Assembly (NCBI GenBank): GCA_029204225.1
Contig: CM055113.1
Location: 19,739,798 to 19,803,797 of the forward strand
Direction of reading: 5' to 3'
Origin: Diphasiastrum complanatum
Taxonomy: Eukaryota; Streptophyta; Lycopodiopsida; Lycopodiales; Lycopodiaceae
Length of the DNA stretch: 64,000 nt
Part shown: in pieces, positions 10,813 to 22,931 of the stretch
Layout of the letters: every line of letters starts with the position of its first letter
How positions within the stretch are numbered: the stretch's first letter is position 1
Notes under the pieces: generated by a model
The model's input: the letters and a program-made list of their open reading frames with translations, nothing else
Database searches by the model: none
What the model was told of the DNA's origin: nothing
Made by a program: the position numbers and the translations under genes

Positions 10813-11922
10813 GTAATTTCAGTCACTCTATCTAAAGAAAAACTAAAAAAAGCAAAGCAATCCACATCCAAGTGCAAGGTGTGATGGATAAAAATGCACA
10901 ATTAGAGGAGGCTGAAATCTTTTTTAGTACCCCTCTTGGCCTTACAACATCTTTTGAAGATAAGACATGTCATCAGTTATCAAGTTCAAGTCCCAAGATA
11001 ATTGAAGAGTAGCACTTCAACAAATAGCCAAACTTAAGGTTCACAGGTCTTGACCTTACGTAGAGGAGAGACACAAGGCCTTCAAGAGGCTAAAGACAAG
11101 TTGATGGGCCATTCTAACAGTACATTGTAAATACAATTGGGCAGCTTCACTCATGAGGGCGTAGGGAATGGGGCCCTTAGGATTCATGGGAGCAACTCGA
11201 GGCCCTAACCACGACCAATCAGAGTCATGTTCTAGAATTGTACTGACATTCATGCGTCGTCTTTATGAAGAGACAAGAGTAGATAGTGGGATCACCTACA
11301 TTCCCATGCCCTTATGTGGAAGTCAGGGGACCATATCAAATGAAGGTTGAAGTTCAAAGGGAATGGCATACTTATACAGAGATTTACCGCAGACTGCAGT
11401 GGTACGATGAGGTCAATATGCATGTTCTAAATGGCTACAGCTTTCAGAGAGAGATTGGACAAAATACTCTTTATTGTCAATTGCTATTTTACCCCAAAGA
11501 ACTCACATTTTCAAGTAGTCAAATATTTTGCCATATGTGGACTTATCATCAAATATTATCTCCTCTATCTGGGGAATGGCCTAACAGCTGGGTGACTTTG
11601 TTGCTTGAACAGCAAGACAACGAATTGACATTCACAACACAGGGATAGTCCTCTAAACTTGCATGCACTTGACAGTGCGAAATTAGGCATACACAGGGTC
11701 TCAATTAAAGCAACGGTCTAGATGAGCAATTACTGACATGGCTGTGTTATAAGTTGGCTATATGTATAGTCCATAGAAATCGCTCTGATTGAGTAATTTT
11801 ATATGCCATCCTCACAGAGGAGGCCCACTGGGGTGGGTACTTAAAGTCTCTTACCGGGTAGTTGAGTATCATCCATTTTAAACATCCCTGTTTTCACACT
11901 CACTACGCGTCAAAATATTTTT
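10813..11922. other. No supported gene
   Basis: Two short plus-strand frames (11168-11350 and 11286-11648) are open but show no known motif, so chance frames cannot be excluded. Confidence 0.35.
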
Positions 11923-12189
11923 CTAAACACCAAGGGACACATCTCTGGTCTTCATTAAGGAGCGGAGTGTAACCGGCTGATCTTTGACTAGGCAATAATA
12001 CCTCCTACTGCTCTCATAATATACTGGACGATGGAAGATAAACTGCTCCTCTGTCTGCACCTGTTCCAATATACATAATTGGCACATCCGTTTGTTTTGG
12101 GAACCCCATGGAATTTCCATGTCTCCACCTGAAGCTGATGCTGTAGTGGATGTGTGCAAACTCTTTGGCTGTATTACCTTAAGTGCCAA
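11923..12189 (-). pseudogene. Fragment resembling the C-terminal zinc-binding region of a LINE-type reverse transcriptase
   Basis: The 88-residue frame contains KRMCQLCILEQVQTEEQFIF followed by HRPVYYESSRRYYCL. The arrangement C-x2-C, then a short acidic/Gln segment ending in F.FH, then P.Y...R..Y, resembles the 'CQLC...VEDE.HFLF.CP.Y...R' element at the end of many non-LTR retrotransposon reverse transcriptases. The expected later Cys is not in its usual place. No palm domain or endonuclease is seen nearby, so this would be a short 5'-truncated or rearranged relic. Identification rests on motif resemblance alone. Confidence 0.4.
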
Positions 12190-12906
12190 GTTTGATGGAA
12201 GTCTAAAATTCCTCTATCTCTGAATAAGAAGGGGAAGCGAATGAGGAGAACTGAAATGAGAAAATGGGTTTGGGTGTCATGTGGTATTTGGTGCAACAAG
12301 GAGCCTGATAAAGGGGATCGTGGTTCTGATGTAGTCTCAAATCACATCATGTTTCTTCAGACGTGTTAACACCCCTGCATATCCCAGCTAGGCACCGAGA
12401 CGAACGATGTTGACATCAGTTGCCACTCTCCTTAGCTCCACATGCATTAAAGCATACACGGATACCACACAGACATATACCATGTGAGCTGTACAAGGTG
12501 CTAAATTATTTGCAATGTGCATAATCTAACTCGAAGACCAAATGCAGACTTGATGTTATGAATGAGACTCTTGAATAGTAAACAAGATGACATAAAGATA
12601 GATTTACTATCCTTCTCCAGAGTGCCTTCTAACCTTGTAATTACCCACATACCAACATGACTCTTTATAACAAATTAAATGACAACATCATAGCAAAGAT
12701 AAATTTAATATAGCAGTCCCTCTCCCACACATGCACAGAGATGCACAAAAACACGCAGAGCCACCCTCCAGTTATATGTCAAATTGATGTGTAGGTATTT
12801 AAAAGAATTAGAACATTATGAAGTTCATGAGTGAATACTTTCAACTCAAAGCTAATCTATGTATTTTACAGAAAGCATCTCAGTAGGAGAGATGTGTTGT
12901 TAATTG
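12190..12906. other. Downstream region of the NST1-like gene
   Basis: No coding region is seen. Part of it should be the 3' untranslated region and polyadenylation region of the minus-strand gene ending at 12907. No unique polyadenylation signal could be chosen. Confidence 0.4.
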
Positions 12907-14829
12907 TCACCAGAAGAACAATATCTGTTTCTGTACAACCTTTAGCTGCAATCAAAAAAGACAGCTGTATAACAACTTCCAACGTATAATCTTTTGAATG
13001 CGAGAAAAATACAGGCAGACCACTATGTCAAAGTAATTTATGTCATAAGCACTCACCTTTAAGGTCAAATTTGCAGCAGCTCTATTCATGTCATTTGGTG
13101 CAGGCTGCAGTTTATTTTCCTTGGAAGACTCAATTTGACCTACAGGCTTGGCCCAAACTTTCGTCCATGGCATTCTGTTCCAAGGAGAGGAAGAACTGCT
13201 GGGAGCGGGGTTATCACTACTCTCATCAGTAAGAAGTAAGCTCCTGCCTGTGGAAGTTGTGCCAGTAGAACTCACACCTCCTGCAGACCTGCCAACAAAG
13301 GTGAAGCCTTTTCCCCAGAAGGATGTACCACTTGAGCGTGAGCCTCCAATCTTCGATGCTGTAGGCACTCCATTCTTTGCTGGACTCACATACTTTGGAG
13401 GATTAACTTTCTGGCTGTTTCCAACTCCTTTTGTAGCAAAATCACTGCCCTTTGTTCCCAATTCTGCCCCAGCTGTTCTGGAGCCTTTAATACCTTTTTT
13501 CAAATCATTAAAACTGGAAGGGGCTGTTTGCTGCTCACCCTTTTTCTCAATATCCACTTGCTCTGTTTCACACTTCTTTACTGTATCCTTTCCAATCTCT
13601 CTCCTTTTTCTGGCATCTTCTAACTCCATCTCCTTAGCTTTCTCCTTCTCTCTTTCCTTTGCCTTCTCCTGCCGCCTCCTCTCAGCTTCCCTCTCTCTTC
13701 TAATCTCACGCTCTCTCTCAGCAGCCGCTTCCCGTTCACTCTGCCTTTCAGCTTCAAGCTTTTCGTCTCTCAACCTCCTCCTCTCCTCGATCAGTCTGGC
13801 TACCTCCTCTCTTTGTTTTCTTTCTTCTTCCTCCAACTGCTTCCTCTCTAGTCTTGCTAACCTTCTCTCCTCAGCCTTTTTCCTGGCCTTCTCTCCTCTG
13901 CTCTCATGGCTCCCTGAAAGATCCTCTTCGCGCCGTTGACTCCTTGATCGGCCTCTTCCGAGTCGATCATCGTGCATGGTATTTTCATCAATCCATCGCT
14001 TTGTCAAGACCCATTTGAACATCAGAAAAACAAGACAAATATACTTAAACAGGTAATACATCCTCCCATGCTCTCCAGGAGAGCAAAATTCATTCTTGAA
14101 CCAGAAACCCACATTATCACCCCAGCCAGGCACTTCCGCGCCCCAACTTAACCCTAAGGCAGCCCAGTTTGTGGTGGGCCAATAGCTCCAGAACCATGAA
14201 TCACTGGCATTCACCCAGCCCTCTCCTGTGCCACATCGCTTACCGATCCATCCACGGCCACCACACCACTCTGATTTGTCTGCCCATCCTCTGATCCCCC
14301 ACCCTCTAACATTTTTCACATTCCAAACACCTGCTCCCGGCGAAGCACCACCTGTACTATGTGGAAGAGATTGAGAACCTCCTCCAGCAACACCTGAAGC
14401 TCCCAGCATTCCCTGACCACCATTCGGCAAATCTAAGACTGGTCGCTTTGACACATGCCCACAATATGTACACATGAACTTTCCACCAGCAGGGCTTTGC
14501 TCACGGTAAGCATAGAGGCAATTCCTGCAGCGACGAATTGCCTCCTTGCGCCATTTCGCAGCCTCCTGTGCTTCTATTCGCCTTCTTTCCCGAAGCAGGA
14601 CACTCCTATGAGCTCGCCATTGAGATAATCTTGGCATCACCAGCTCATACCATCCCAGACTCATGAGAAGGACCCCCACACAAGCTAGGCGGGGTGATGT
14701 AACCTCAAACCTGAAACCAGGAGGCAAGAGCTGGGAGAGCGCCCACAGAATTATGAGAGGGATAATCAGCCATGGCAGCATGGTCACAATGCGCCGTGAC
14801 CACCTCGATGCTACACACAAAATGCACAT
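12907..14829 (-). CDS. Plant stress-response NST1-like membrane and coiled-coil protein
   Basis: Two exons are proposed: 14829-13057 (591 codons) and 12945-12907 (12 codons plus stop). The donor is AAG|GTGAGT and the acceptor TGATTGCAG, both phase 0. The protein of about 603 residues starts MCILCVASRWSRRIVTMLPW. It has hydrophobic segments at about 18-36 and 47-65. A zinc-ribbon-like pair follows, CRNC (101-104) and CTYC (120-123), next to GHVSKRPVLDLP. Then come a Trp/Gly-rich segment (about 170-250), a third hydrophobic segment (258-275) and a highly charged coiled coil (about 309-415). The C-terminus is Ser/Gly-rich. This order matches the plant family annotated 'stress response protein NST1-like'. 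The name derives from coiled-coil resemblance to fungal NST1 and the molecular role is unknown. A membrane location is inferred. The gene looks intact. Confidence 0.8.
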
Positions 14830-15560
14830 CCTCCCAACTCTTCTCGTCTAGGGCTAGCAAACACCAGCTGCTGATCTATAACTTTACCCTTCCTTCCTTG
14901 ACCTTTGCTTGCAAAACTCAGCCCTGCGTGCTATACAACATATGCAAAACCCCAAAAGAGGTTAATCTTCTAAACTCGTCAATTTCTGCTTACCCTAACT
15001 TTACTGTTGATGCAGTCAAGCCTCCACAATGCTCTTCCTTGCTGCCTGAAAAACAAAACCCATAGAACCAAATCCAATAGTTGAGATCGTAATTCTTTCT
15101 AATCTAAATCATTCATCCGAGCTCCACCAAGGCTGTGCAAGCCCATCAAGAATCCCAAAAAAATGGTCTTCTGGTTAACGGAATTCACTGCAGATTGTGA
15201 ACCAGACACTGCAAAAGAAAAACCATTGAAAAACAGATATTAAGGCAGGAGGCGAATGAGTGAAAGGATCGCTCCCACGCTCTTGAGGGAGGATGAATGG
15301 ATGGATAGCGAGAGGAGAGCAAGGAAACCAAAAGCAAGAAGAAAGGAAGCAAAGAAAGGAAGGAAGACATGAGAAAGAAAGGCGAAGAGAAAGAGCCGTA
15401 ATACCGTATGAGGTGGTGCAAAAAATATTGAGAGACGTCAGCGTCACGTGTAGGGCCGTCACTTGCTTGGTCGCCCGCCACGAGTCCCAACCACAACCAA
15501 GAAAAGCGAAATCTGCCCCCCCCCCCCCGCGATGCCACAATGCTCTGGGGGTCTTTCGAT
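14830..15560 (-). promoter_or_regulatory. Presumed 5' untranslated and promoter region of the NST1-like gene
   Basis: The region upstream of the start codon has no supported coding sequence. It contains a (C)n run of about 13 near 15517-15530 and a GA-rich stretch near 15295-15395. No TATA box could be assigned with confidence, so the limits are nominal. Confidence 0.3.
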
Positions 15561-16960
15561 CAAATTTTTAAATATTGGAATAAAAGACTTAGTTCCTAAT
15601 GCTTCATCATTCATGCTTGATATCGGCTCTAATCTCAACTACCGCCCACACCGACGCTCCCTCTTAGCTTTGTGCTCCAAACCTTGGCTCGGTCCTCCCG
15701 TGCTCAACACGGGCTCAAGTCTTGGCTTTTTGGCTTTGCTTCGAGATAGGATATCGATGTCAGGAGCTTCATGCTCCAAGCTTTGGCTTGCACTCCTTTC
15801 GTGTATGTCTTGCATATGATGAATGTTAGTGCAGACATGATGTTTGATTTGGATGAAATGTTATTAATCATCTACAATATTAGATTGGGAAGGAAGCTAA
15901 TTCTTACTTGAAACTCAGATGATCTATACATGTGGTAGATTTGTTGACATTCTCTTTTCGACCTCGAGGTTAAACAGATGACTACTCTAAAAATGTGGTA
16001 TAATGTTGACATTGTCTTTTTGACCTCGACATTCAATGTTTATTAACTTTTAAAGTATATGGTCTTCTGTGGCAAGCACATGTAAAGGAAGGCATGAAGC
16101 CAAATCTTGAAGTGTAAAGGAAGGCATGCACATCAAAGCCTAGGTGGGATGCATTTTAGGAACTACATCAACAGTCAATACAAGCAAACTTCATAGACTT
16201 GATTTTGACGTGGCATGTTGAAAAATAGACATCAATCAATTTAATAGTAATGGACATGGAGGAAATATTGTAAACTAAGATTAAATTTTGTGTGAATTGT
16301 GTAAATTTTGTGTGAACTTATTTTAATTTCAATAAATCCATTTCAATATTAAAGACAAGTCCTCATCCAATAAGTGCTTGATTGGTAAAGAATTTATTTC
16401 CTCTCCTTGGGGTCAACCACTTACACTCCAAGTCTTTGCCCAAATAGTGCTAACAAGGACAAACACATGGTAGAAATCAAAATATTGGCAAATGTCAAGA
16501 CTTTCTTTTTTAAGGTCAATTTAGACATGGAAACTTTTTATTGTCCTTCTTAATACTTGTGTTGCATAAAAGTTTAATTGTTGTCAAGAATAGTGGGATA
16601 AGTTGGTGGGAGCAAAATTCAAGCCATTTTGTAGAAGCTCTACGTTGATTTGCATGGCGATCACCTCATGATTTAGGTTTAGCCACTTGCATATAAACTA
16701 TAGATTCCCTACTATGCTTCGAGGCACTTTTAACCAAAATTAATCGTTTGCTCTATTTTATCCTTCAAGGCATATTTACAATATTTTGCACTTTGCACAA
16801 TACAAGTGCACCATTGGTGTCGGACTTTATAATTACATTACTTACAAAATGTAGGCTGTGGGAGCCCTCCGTATTATGTCACGTGTTATATCGTATGTGG
16901 CCAACATACCTCTCACACTAATTTGGTACTAGTCCCATAGTACGGTAGTTGTTGCAACAT
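15561..16960. other. No gene seen
   Basis: AT-rich intergenic sequence. A short internal duplication is visible: 'gttgacatt.tctttt.gacctcga' occurs near 15952 and again near 16003. No protein motif is seen. Confidence 0.4.
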
Positions 16961-18700
16961 TGTTAGGAGATGGATAGAGATGTTGTGGATGAAGCAACGA
17001 ATGTTGTTGATGAAGCTGTTGATGTGGTTGTTGATGTTTCAAATAAAGTTGTTGATGTGGCTAATGAAGTTGGTATTCTTCTAGAGTTCCTAGGGATCTT
17101 TGGCAAAATGCTCAGGCTCCCCACTTTCGAACATGTTTTCTCGTCGAAGGAGCTTTACCTTGTCGGCGATCTGCTGGTTCTGCTGAATTGTGGATCTGCA
17201 TGGAGTTGCGTAGATCTGGAGCGTCAATGACTGGAGGTACGGAATCGATGTGGTGATGGTGTTGCTCGTCTTCAGTAGTTGAGCTGCGTGACAATGCAAG
17301 TAAACATGCAGCAATGAATGGAACTAGATTAACATGGGATTTAGGAGAGTAGAGGAGATAAATCCAACACCCCCCCCTTAATCAGGATCCATGAATGCTT
17401 CGATCTTCATATTAAACAGTGCACAAAATTTGTTGTGTGCATCAATGCTCAATTTTTATAGCTTCCTCAAACAACTTGTCCTCTCTCTTGTCCAAGGAGG
17501 AATAGATCCACACAAAACTGGGTTGATCCCAGTTGATATATTTTTCCTAAAAGAAGCCGTCATCCTGTCCTTTCAGATCTTGAATTTAAATCCCAAGCAA
17601 AGCTTAATCACAGCAAGTAATTGAGAAATTCTTCACTGCTTTCTGCTTCTAGATGCACAAAACAGATCCACACTCTTGGAAACATGTTTTACAACGTTCA
17701 AGAAGATGTCAATCAAAAGAGAAGAGTGAAGAACATGGAGCGCAATCTAGAATGGACACATGTGACTCGATGGCAGGTGGAGCAGGCAAAAACCAGATAG
17801 TAACAAGTTTTTGCTGTTAGCCTGAAAACAGGATTTCTTTCTATAGAGTTCCACTCCCCATCAAAGGTTTCAAGCGACTCACATGAGAAGATTTTTTTTC
17901 CTGGACTCAAGCTATATGCATCAATTATTCCAAAGGATTGTGATTCCTCTACTATTTTATCAAACGAAAAGCAGGACCATCAGAATTACAATACAGTAGG
18001 ACCACCAGAATCACAATACTTCTACAGGGGATAGTTAATTTTCCATGCCAAGCTGAGGGAACACTCCTTTGTCCAAATCTATTTCAACTTCCATCTAGAG
18101 AATGAGCAACTTACCATGTCCAATCTATATTTACAATTTGTTTGAATCACAAGAGGATTGGTTCTGAAAAAAAAAAAAAAAAAAAAAAGGCATTTCAAAG
18201 TTAATGTCCACATTTAATTTCTCATTTTTTTAATATCTATGACTTTTCCATTTGGTTTCGGATTTCAAGTATTGTAAGAACTAAAAGTGCTCAGTTTTCC
18301 GAGCCGAGTACAATGATAACATTTTTTTGTAATCATTACTCCAGTCCTTATTTCTATTTTTATTTTTTTTCCAACCCCCTCCCCCCCCCCTTTCTTAAGT
18401 ACATTTACGTTTTATATACAAATTCTTTGAATATCTATATCTTTTTCTTTTGACCTCAAATTGCGGCACAGTAAAAAGCAAAAGTGATCATTACGTCGAG
18501 CTTGATATGATCACAATCATATAAAAGCGAAATTCATGAGTGAAACAAAGTTGACTTTCTGCCACAAGCTATTGGGGTCCTCTATATCTTTCAAATTATA
18601 TTCTTAGAGGACTCAGAATTTTGGGACGGTGGAGAAGAACAAATTTGTTACTAGCAAATTTGTGATTTTACCAGTGAAATTTGCAATTGTCCTAAATTCT
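16961..18700. other. Low-complexity GTTGATG tract and non-coding sequence
   Basis: At 16970-17080 the plus strand has an imperfect GTTGATG/GTGGATG repeat that translates into Val/Asp-rich peptide. Immediately right, the minus strand (17312-17090) reads QQNQQIADKVKLLRRENMFE and neighbouring phases, which might be a retroelement gag N-terminus, but there is no firm motif. Homopolymer runs of A (about 18168-18188) and C (about 18380-18390) follow. No gene is supported. Confidence 0.3.
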
Positions 18701-18717
18701 TCCCACTTCATTCAGTT

Positions 18718-19635
18718 TTGTGGACCCATAATCCACACACTACTTGTTACTATACCGTGGACACTGATAATGAATATATGTTCGATTATGAAGATCAATG
18801 GGATGAAAATGATTATGAGTACGATAACCAAAGTGACGGGTATGATGATGGTGGTGATGATTGTCAACAAGATGAGGAATGTGATGATGGTGGCGATTGT
18901 CAACAGGATGAAAATGAATGTGACGATGGTGGCGATTGTCATCAAGATGGTCAACAATGTGATGATGCGGACGAGCATGAGCAGTACTCCGATGGGGATC
19001 ATGATTGTCAACTAGATGATCGGGAATATTAGCTTGGTGATGCAGATGAATATAATGATGGTCCAGACGAAACCGAGTATAACATCATTGATTATGAGAG
19101 TCATAATCACTCTGAATGGCAACATGAGGACCAATGTGAGCCTACAGAGTGATGATGGAGACTACAATGATGATAATGAAGCTGGTTCCGAACAATACGA
19201 AGTTGAAAAAGATAATTCTGAATACCAATCTTCTCTTTGTACAGTGGCATTCAATGGTACATCGATGCAAACAGAAGATGCTGCCTATATGGCTCTCAAA
19301 CCAATTATTGAAAATATTGGGTTACAAATAGGAGATAATGCTAGCTATCGAAGCATAGTGACCATTCCTAGTTCATGTTACAATGGTGAGAGCAATTCGT
19401 CAGAGGACCAACCTTTGAGAGAGAAATGAGTTCATTACATGTTGATGACTGGATATCTATTGTCCATGAGAATATGCGACTATATTCTATCTCTGATCAG
19501 GGGAAAATTACTATAGCAGTATCCTACTTTCGAGGAAAAGCCTATGATTGGTGGCAAGGAGTATTACGTCATCCAGAGAGTATGAACCGAAGTCATGGGA
19601 CGACTTCAAAGAGTTTTGTGCATAAATATTTATAG
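18718..19635 (+). pseudogene. Retrotransposon gag with an Asp-rich N-terminal region, decayed
   Basis: From 18718 a frame of about 100 codons is dominated by Asp, Gly, Gln and Cys. A repeating unit of the form DDGGDC-QQDE/HQDG occurs about three times. A stop near 19030 and frameshifts near 19150 follow, with more acidic sequence (DDGDYNDDNEAGSEQYEVEK). Then 19426-19635 encodes DDWISIVHENMRLYSISDQG...AVSYFRGKAYDWWQGVL, the start of a Retrotrans_gag domain (W.....E.....Y.I.......A.....G.A..WW). The gag is cut near 19640 by the LTR of copia element A. The link between acidic tract and gag is inferred from colinearity after allowing one stop and a frameshift. Confidence 0.55.
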
Positions 19636-19671
19636 ATTATTATATGGACTCTTGGTATATGCTAGAACAAA

Positions 19672-19909
19672 CTCTTTGTGTCACTTCGAGCCATTTGACT
19701 TTCACGTTGTCTGACTTTCTCCTGCTGTATCACGAAAAATTTTCTTTCATGAACTTTTCGTGTTCGTGTCTCTTCGTCAGGGTGTTCGTGAACATTTTCT
19801 CTTCGTGTCTTTTCGTGATGTTCGCGAACATTTTCACTTCGTGTCTTTTCGTCTGACTGAGGGTTGAAAGCTAGCAAAGCTTTGGTGATAGAAACGTTTT
19901 GTTTCTTCA
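19672..19909 (-). repeat. 3' LTR (partial) of copia element A
   Basis: On the minus strand the LTR starts TGAAGAAACAAAACG directly after the polypurine tract. It matches the element D LTR at 30406-30641. It contains an internal repeat of about 31 bp built on 'gttcgcgaacattttc.cttcg', including the palindrome TTCGCGAA at 19821-19828. The distal end is truncated or diverged where it meets the acidic gag fragment. Confidence 0.65.
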
Positions 19910-21522
19910 GCTCCCTCTCAAAGCGTGGTACCTTGATGACTCCAAGACTGCTCCTCTGTTTGTCGAACAGACCTTTGTCAACGCCTTTGTGAAAATGTCA
20001 GCCACCATTTCCTTTGTTCCAATGAAGATAGTCTTCAACATCTTCTTCCCGATCAAATCCCTTATCAAGTGATACTTGATTGCGATGTGTTTCATCCTTG
20101 AGTGAAACACAGAATGCTTTGTCAGATGTATTGTCCATCTGCAAAATCAGAGGCTCACTCCATGTTTCACTCAGTTTGTCAAAGAACTGTTTGAGCCAAA
20201 TGATTTCATTAGCCATCTTTGCTATTGCAATGTAGTCTGCTTCGCAAGATGACTAAGCCACAATGGTCTGCTTCTTGCTGACCCAGAGAATTGTTGCTCC
20301 TGACGCGATGGTGCATCCTATTGAGACACTTTTGCAGTCGTCTTTGAGAGATTCCCAACTAGCATCACTGTAGGAAAGCATCTAGAACCCTGCATCACGA
20401 GAATAACACAAACCAAAATCTTTTGTTAAGTGAAGGTATTGCAAAATCTGTTTCGCAATCTTCCAATGAGTTGATCCTGGATTTGTACAGAATTGGCTCA
20501 TCCTGAACATGGCATAAGCAATGTCAAGATGTGTGTTATTTGCAAGGTACATCAGCGATCCGATCAACTTCCTGTATGGTGTAAGCTACATCAATTTTAT
20601 TTCTTCCTCACCCTTCGAACAGTCTTAATTCATCAGGACTGTTCTTGCAAGCATTGGAGTATTTGCTCCTTTGCAACTCAGCATCCCAAAATCTTTCAGA
20701 TATTTTCTGGGTATATCTGGGCTGATGAAGGTACAACTTACCTCCCTCATAGTCCCTGTCAATCTGTAAGCCAAGATAACATCTGACTTCTCCCAAGTCT
20801 GCAATCTTGAAATTTTTCGAGATGTCATACTTCACTTCAACAATAAGCTCTTCACTTTTGCAGAGTATCAACGTGTCATCCACATACACAACTACAATGA
20901 TGATCTTCCCATCTGTAATTCTTACATAGACATTGGAATCAGCCATTAGTGGCTTGAATCCTAAGGATTTCAGGGCTTGATCTTTCTTCTTATTCCATTG
21001 TCACGCTGACTGCTTCAAACCGTAGATACTCCTATGCATTTTGCATGCATAAGTAGGAGGTGAGTTCAAAACATAGCCTGGAGGTTGATCCATGTAGACT
21101 TCCTCGTCTAGCTCGCCATGCAAGAACGCTGTTTTTTCATCCACGATGTGAATCCTGAGATCATAAGCAATTGCATATGCAAACAATAAGCGTAGGGACG
21201 AATGTTTCACGACAAGAGAGAAGGTCTTAGCATAGGCAATACCATATCTCTAAGAAAACCCCTTTGCCTCAAGTCTTGCTTTATACTTAGAAATATCTCC
21301 ATTTGGTCCATACTTCAGCTTGTACTTGCATTTTACAGTCTTTCGCTTATCTGGTAATGGCTGCAACGTCCATACATGATTCTTCCTCGTGGATTTCATC
21401 TCCTCGTTCATGTCTTGGATCCATTTGTCCTTCTCTGGACATTCAATCGCTTCCTCGAATGTTTGTGGTTCTCCACTGAATCCACAAAACTCTTTTGATG
21501 TAAAAGCTGAGCTGCCTAGCAC
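19910..21522 (-). pseudogene. Element A reverse transcriptase and RNase H
   Basis: From the right: EAIECPEKDKWIQDMNEEM and CKYKLKYGPNGDISKYKARL (RT N-terminal region). Then VDEKTAFLHGELDEEVYMDQ and PPGYVLN...RSIYGLKQSA. The catalytic box reads VVVYVDDTLILCK near 20870, so both Asp are kept, followed by DLGEVRCYLGLQI. RNase H pieces are MIGSLMYLANNTHLDIAYAM, HWKIAKQILQYL and, near the end, KHIAIKYHLIRDLIGKK then EMVADIFTKALTKV. Pieces lie in different phases with intervening stops, so no complete polyprotein can be made. This would have been the replication enzyme of the element. Confidence 0.85.
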
Positions 21523-21606
21523 AAATCTTGATGGCGCTCTTCATTCTCTTGTCGATCTTCTAGGAGATCCTTCTGAACTGCAATACTCTTGCCTTTATCA
21601 GCTCTG

Positions 21607-22701
21607 CTAGGTCCGGAACCATTTCGGTTTACAGGTATTGTAGCCAATTGGCTGGCTTGTGAATCTTTCTTTGTCTGATTCGTCACTCAAATGAGGTGCG
21701 ACTCGAACAGCTCTGACTGAGTGTTCATTCTCTGCTCCCTCTGTCACAGCTGGTAGATCATAGTATTGTCTACCAAGGACTTCATAACTGATAGGATCAT
21801 CATTGGCCATCGTTTTGCTCTCATCAAATTTGACATCTCTGACTGTCTTCACTGTGTTTGTCTCTGGCATATAGACTCTGTAGTATGACGAATGATTGTC
21901 ATATCCTACAAGATATCCCTATTTTGCTTTCCCATCAAGTTTCTTTCAAAGCTTATCAGGAACATGTGCATAAGCTGCATAGCCAAAGATGCGGATGTGA
22001 GTCAGATTGGGTTTCCTACCCCACCATAATTCGTGTGGTGTCGTGTGAGGAACACCAGACTTTCTTGTCTTGTTCTGAATGTAAGCAACTATAGCTATTG
22101 CTTCAGTCCACAACACTCTTGGAGCCTTTGAATAGGCCATCATGCACCTAGCAGCTTCCATTAGAGTCCTGTTCTTTCTTTCTGCAACACCGTTGTACTA
22201 CGGGGTGTAAGATGTAGTTCTCCTGTGAATGATACCATGATCATTGCAGAAGTCAATAAATCGATTTGAGATGTATTCTCCACATAGATTCGTTCTGATT
22301 TGCTTCACTTTATTACCAGTGCATCTTTCTTCCCAATTCACATACTCTGTGAATTTGTCAGATGCTTCTGATTTATTGTGAATAAAGTAGACTCTGGTAA
22401 ACTTATTGAAATCATCAATAAAGGTAATGTAATATTTTAAGCCTCCTACTGAGATCACGTTGAAAGGTCCACAGATGTCTAAATGTACAAGCTCCAAAAT
22501 CTTTGTAGTTTTGTAAGAGTCTTTGACAAAAGGAGTACGTGACATCTTACCCGTCAGACATGCATCACATGTCATCGAACTAGTTGCATTCGAGATGCTC
22601 ACCCCTATGATTGCCTGATATAGTGTCATTGAATTCATATGGCATATTCTTCTGTGCCATAGAGTATCTGGCGAATCATCTATAGGTAGGCGTACCTTCA
22701 A
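21607..22701 (-). pseudogene. Element A integrase
   Basis: The GAG-pre-integrase zinc region is visible as LWHRRICHMN, with CDACLTGKMSRTPF after it. The core follows: LVHLDICGPFNVISVGGLKY (first Asp), YYITFIDDFNKFTRVYFIH, IRTNLCGEYISNRFIDFC (the usual second catalytic Asp is replaced in this stretch) and HRRTTSYTP. The frame then breaks. The second part gives MEAARCMMAYSKAPRVLWTE, AYIQNKTRKSG and the copia-typical HELWWGRKPNLTHIRIFGYA. The protein cuts host DNA and joins the cDNA in active elements; this copy is interrupted. Confidence 0.8.
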
Positions 22702-22931
22702 GTGTGATACAGGTTGCCTTTTCTTCTTCCTTGAATGATGAGCGTACTGGTACTTGCATCAACAACGTTGCATGCTTCGTCTGAGAATGTCACACGCATT
22801 CCTGCATCAGCTATTCTTGCCACTGATAACAAGTCCTGCTGCATTGTAGGCACAAACAGAACATCTTCGAGTCATCTGTCTCTGTCGTTTGTGTTGAGCC
22901 ACAGTGAGCCAATACCATTCACTTGATGCTT

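Noticed and set aside
13148-13939. 263-codon plus-strand frame rich in Ser and Leu
   Set aside because: It is the antisense shadow of the coiled-coil part of the NST1-like gene.
18629-19015. Met/Val-rich 128-codon frame
   Set aside because: Out-of-phase reading of the GATGATG-rich acidic gag tract.
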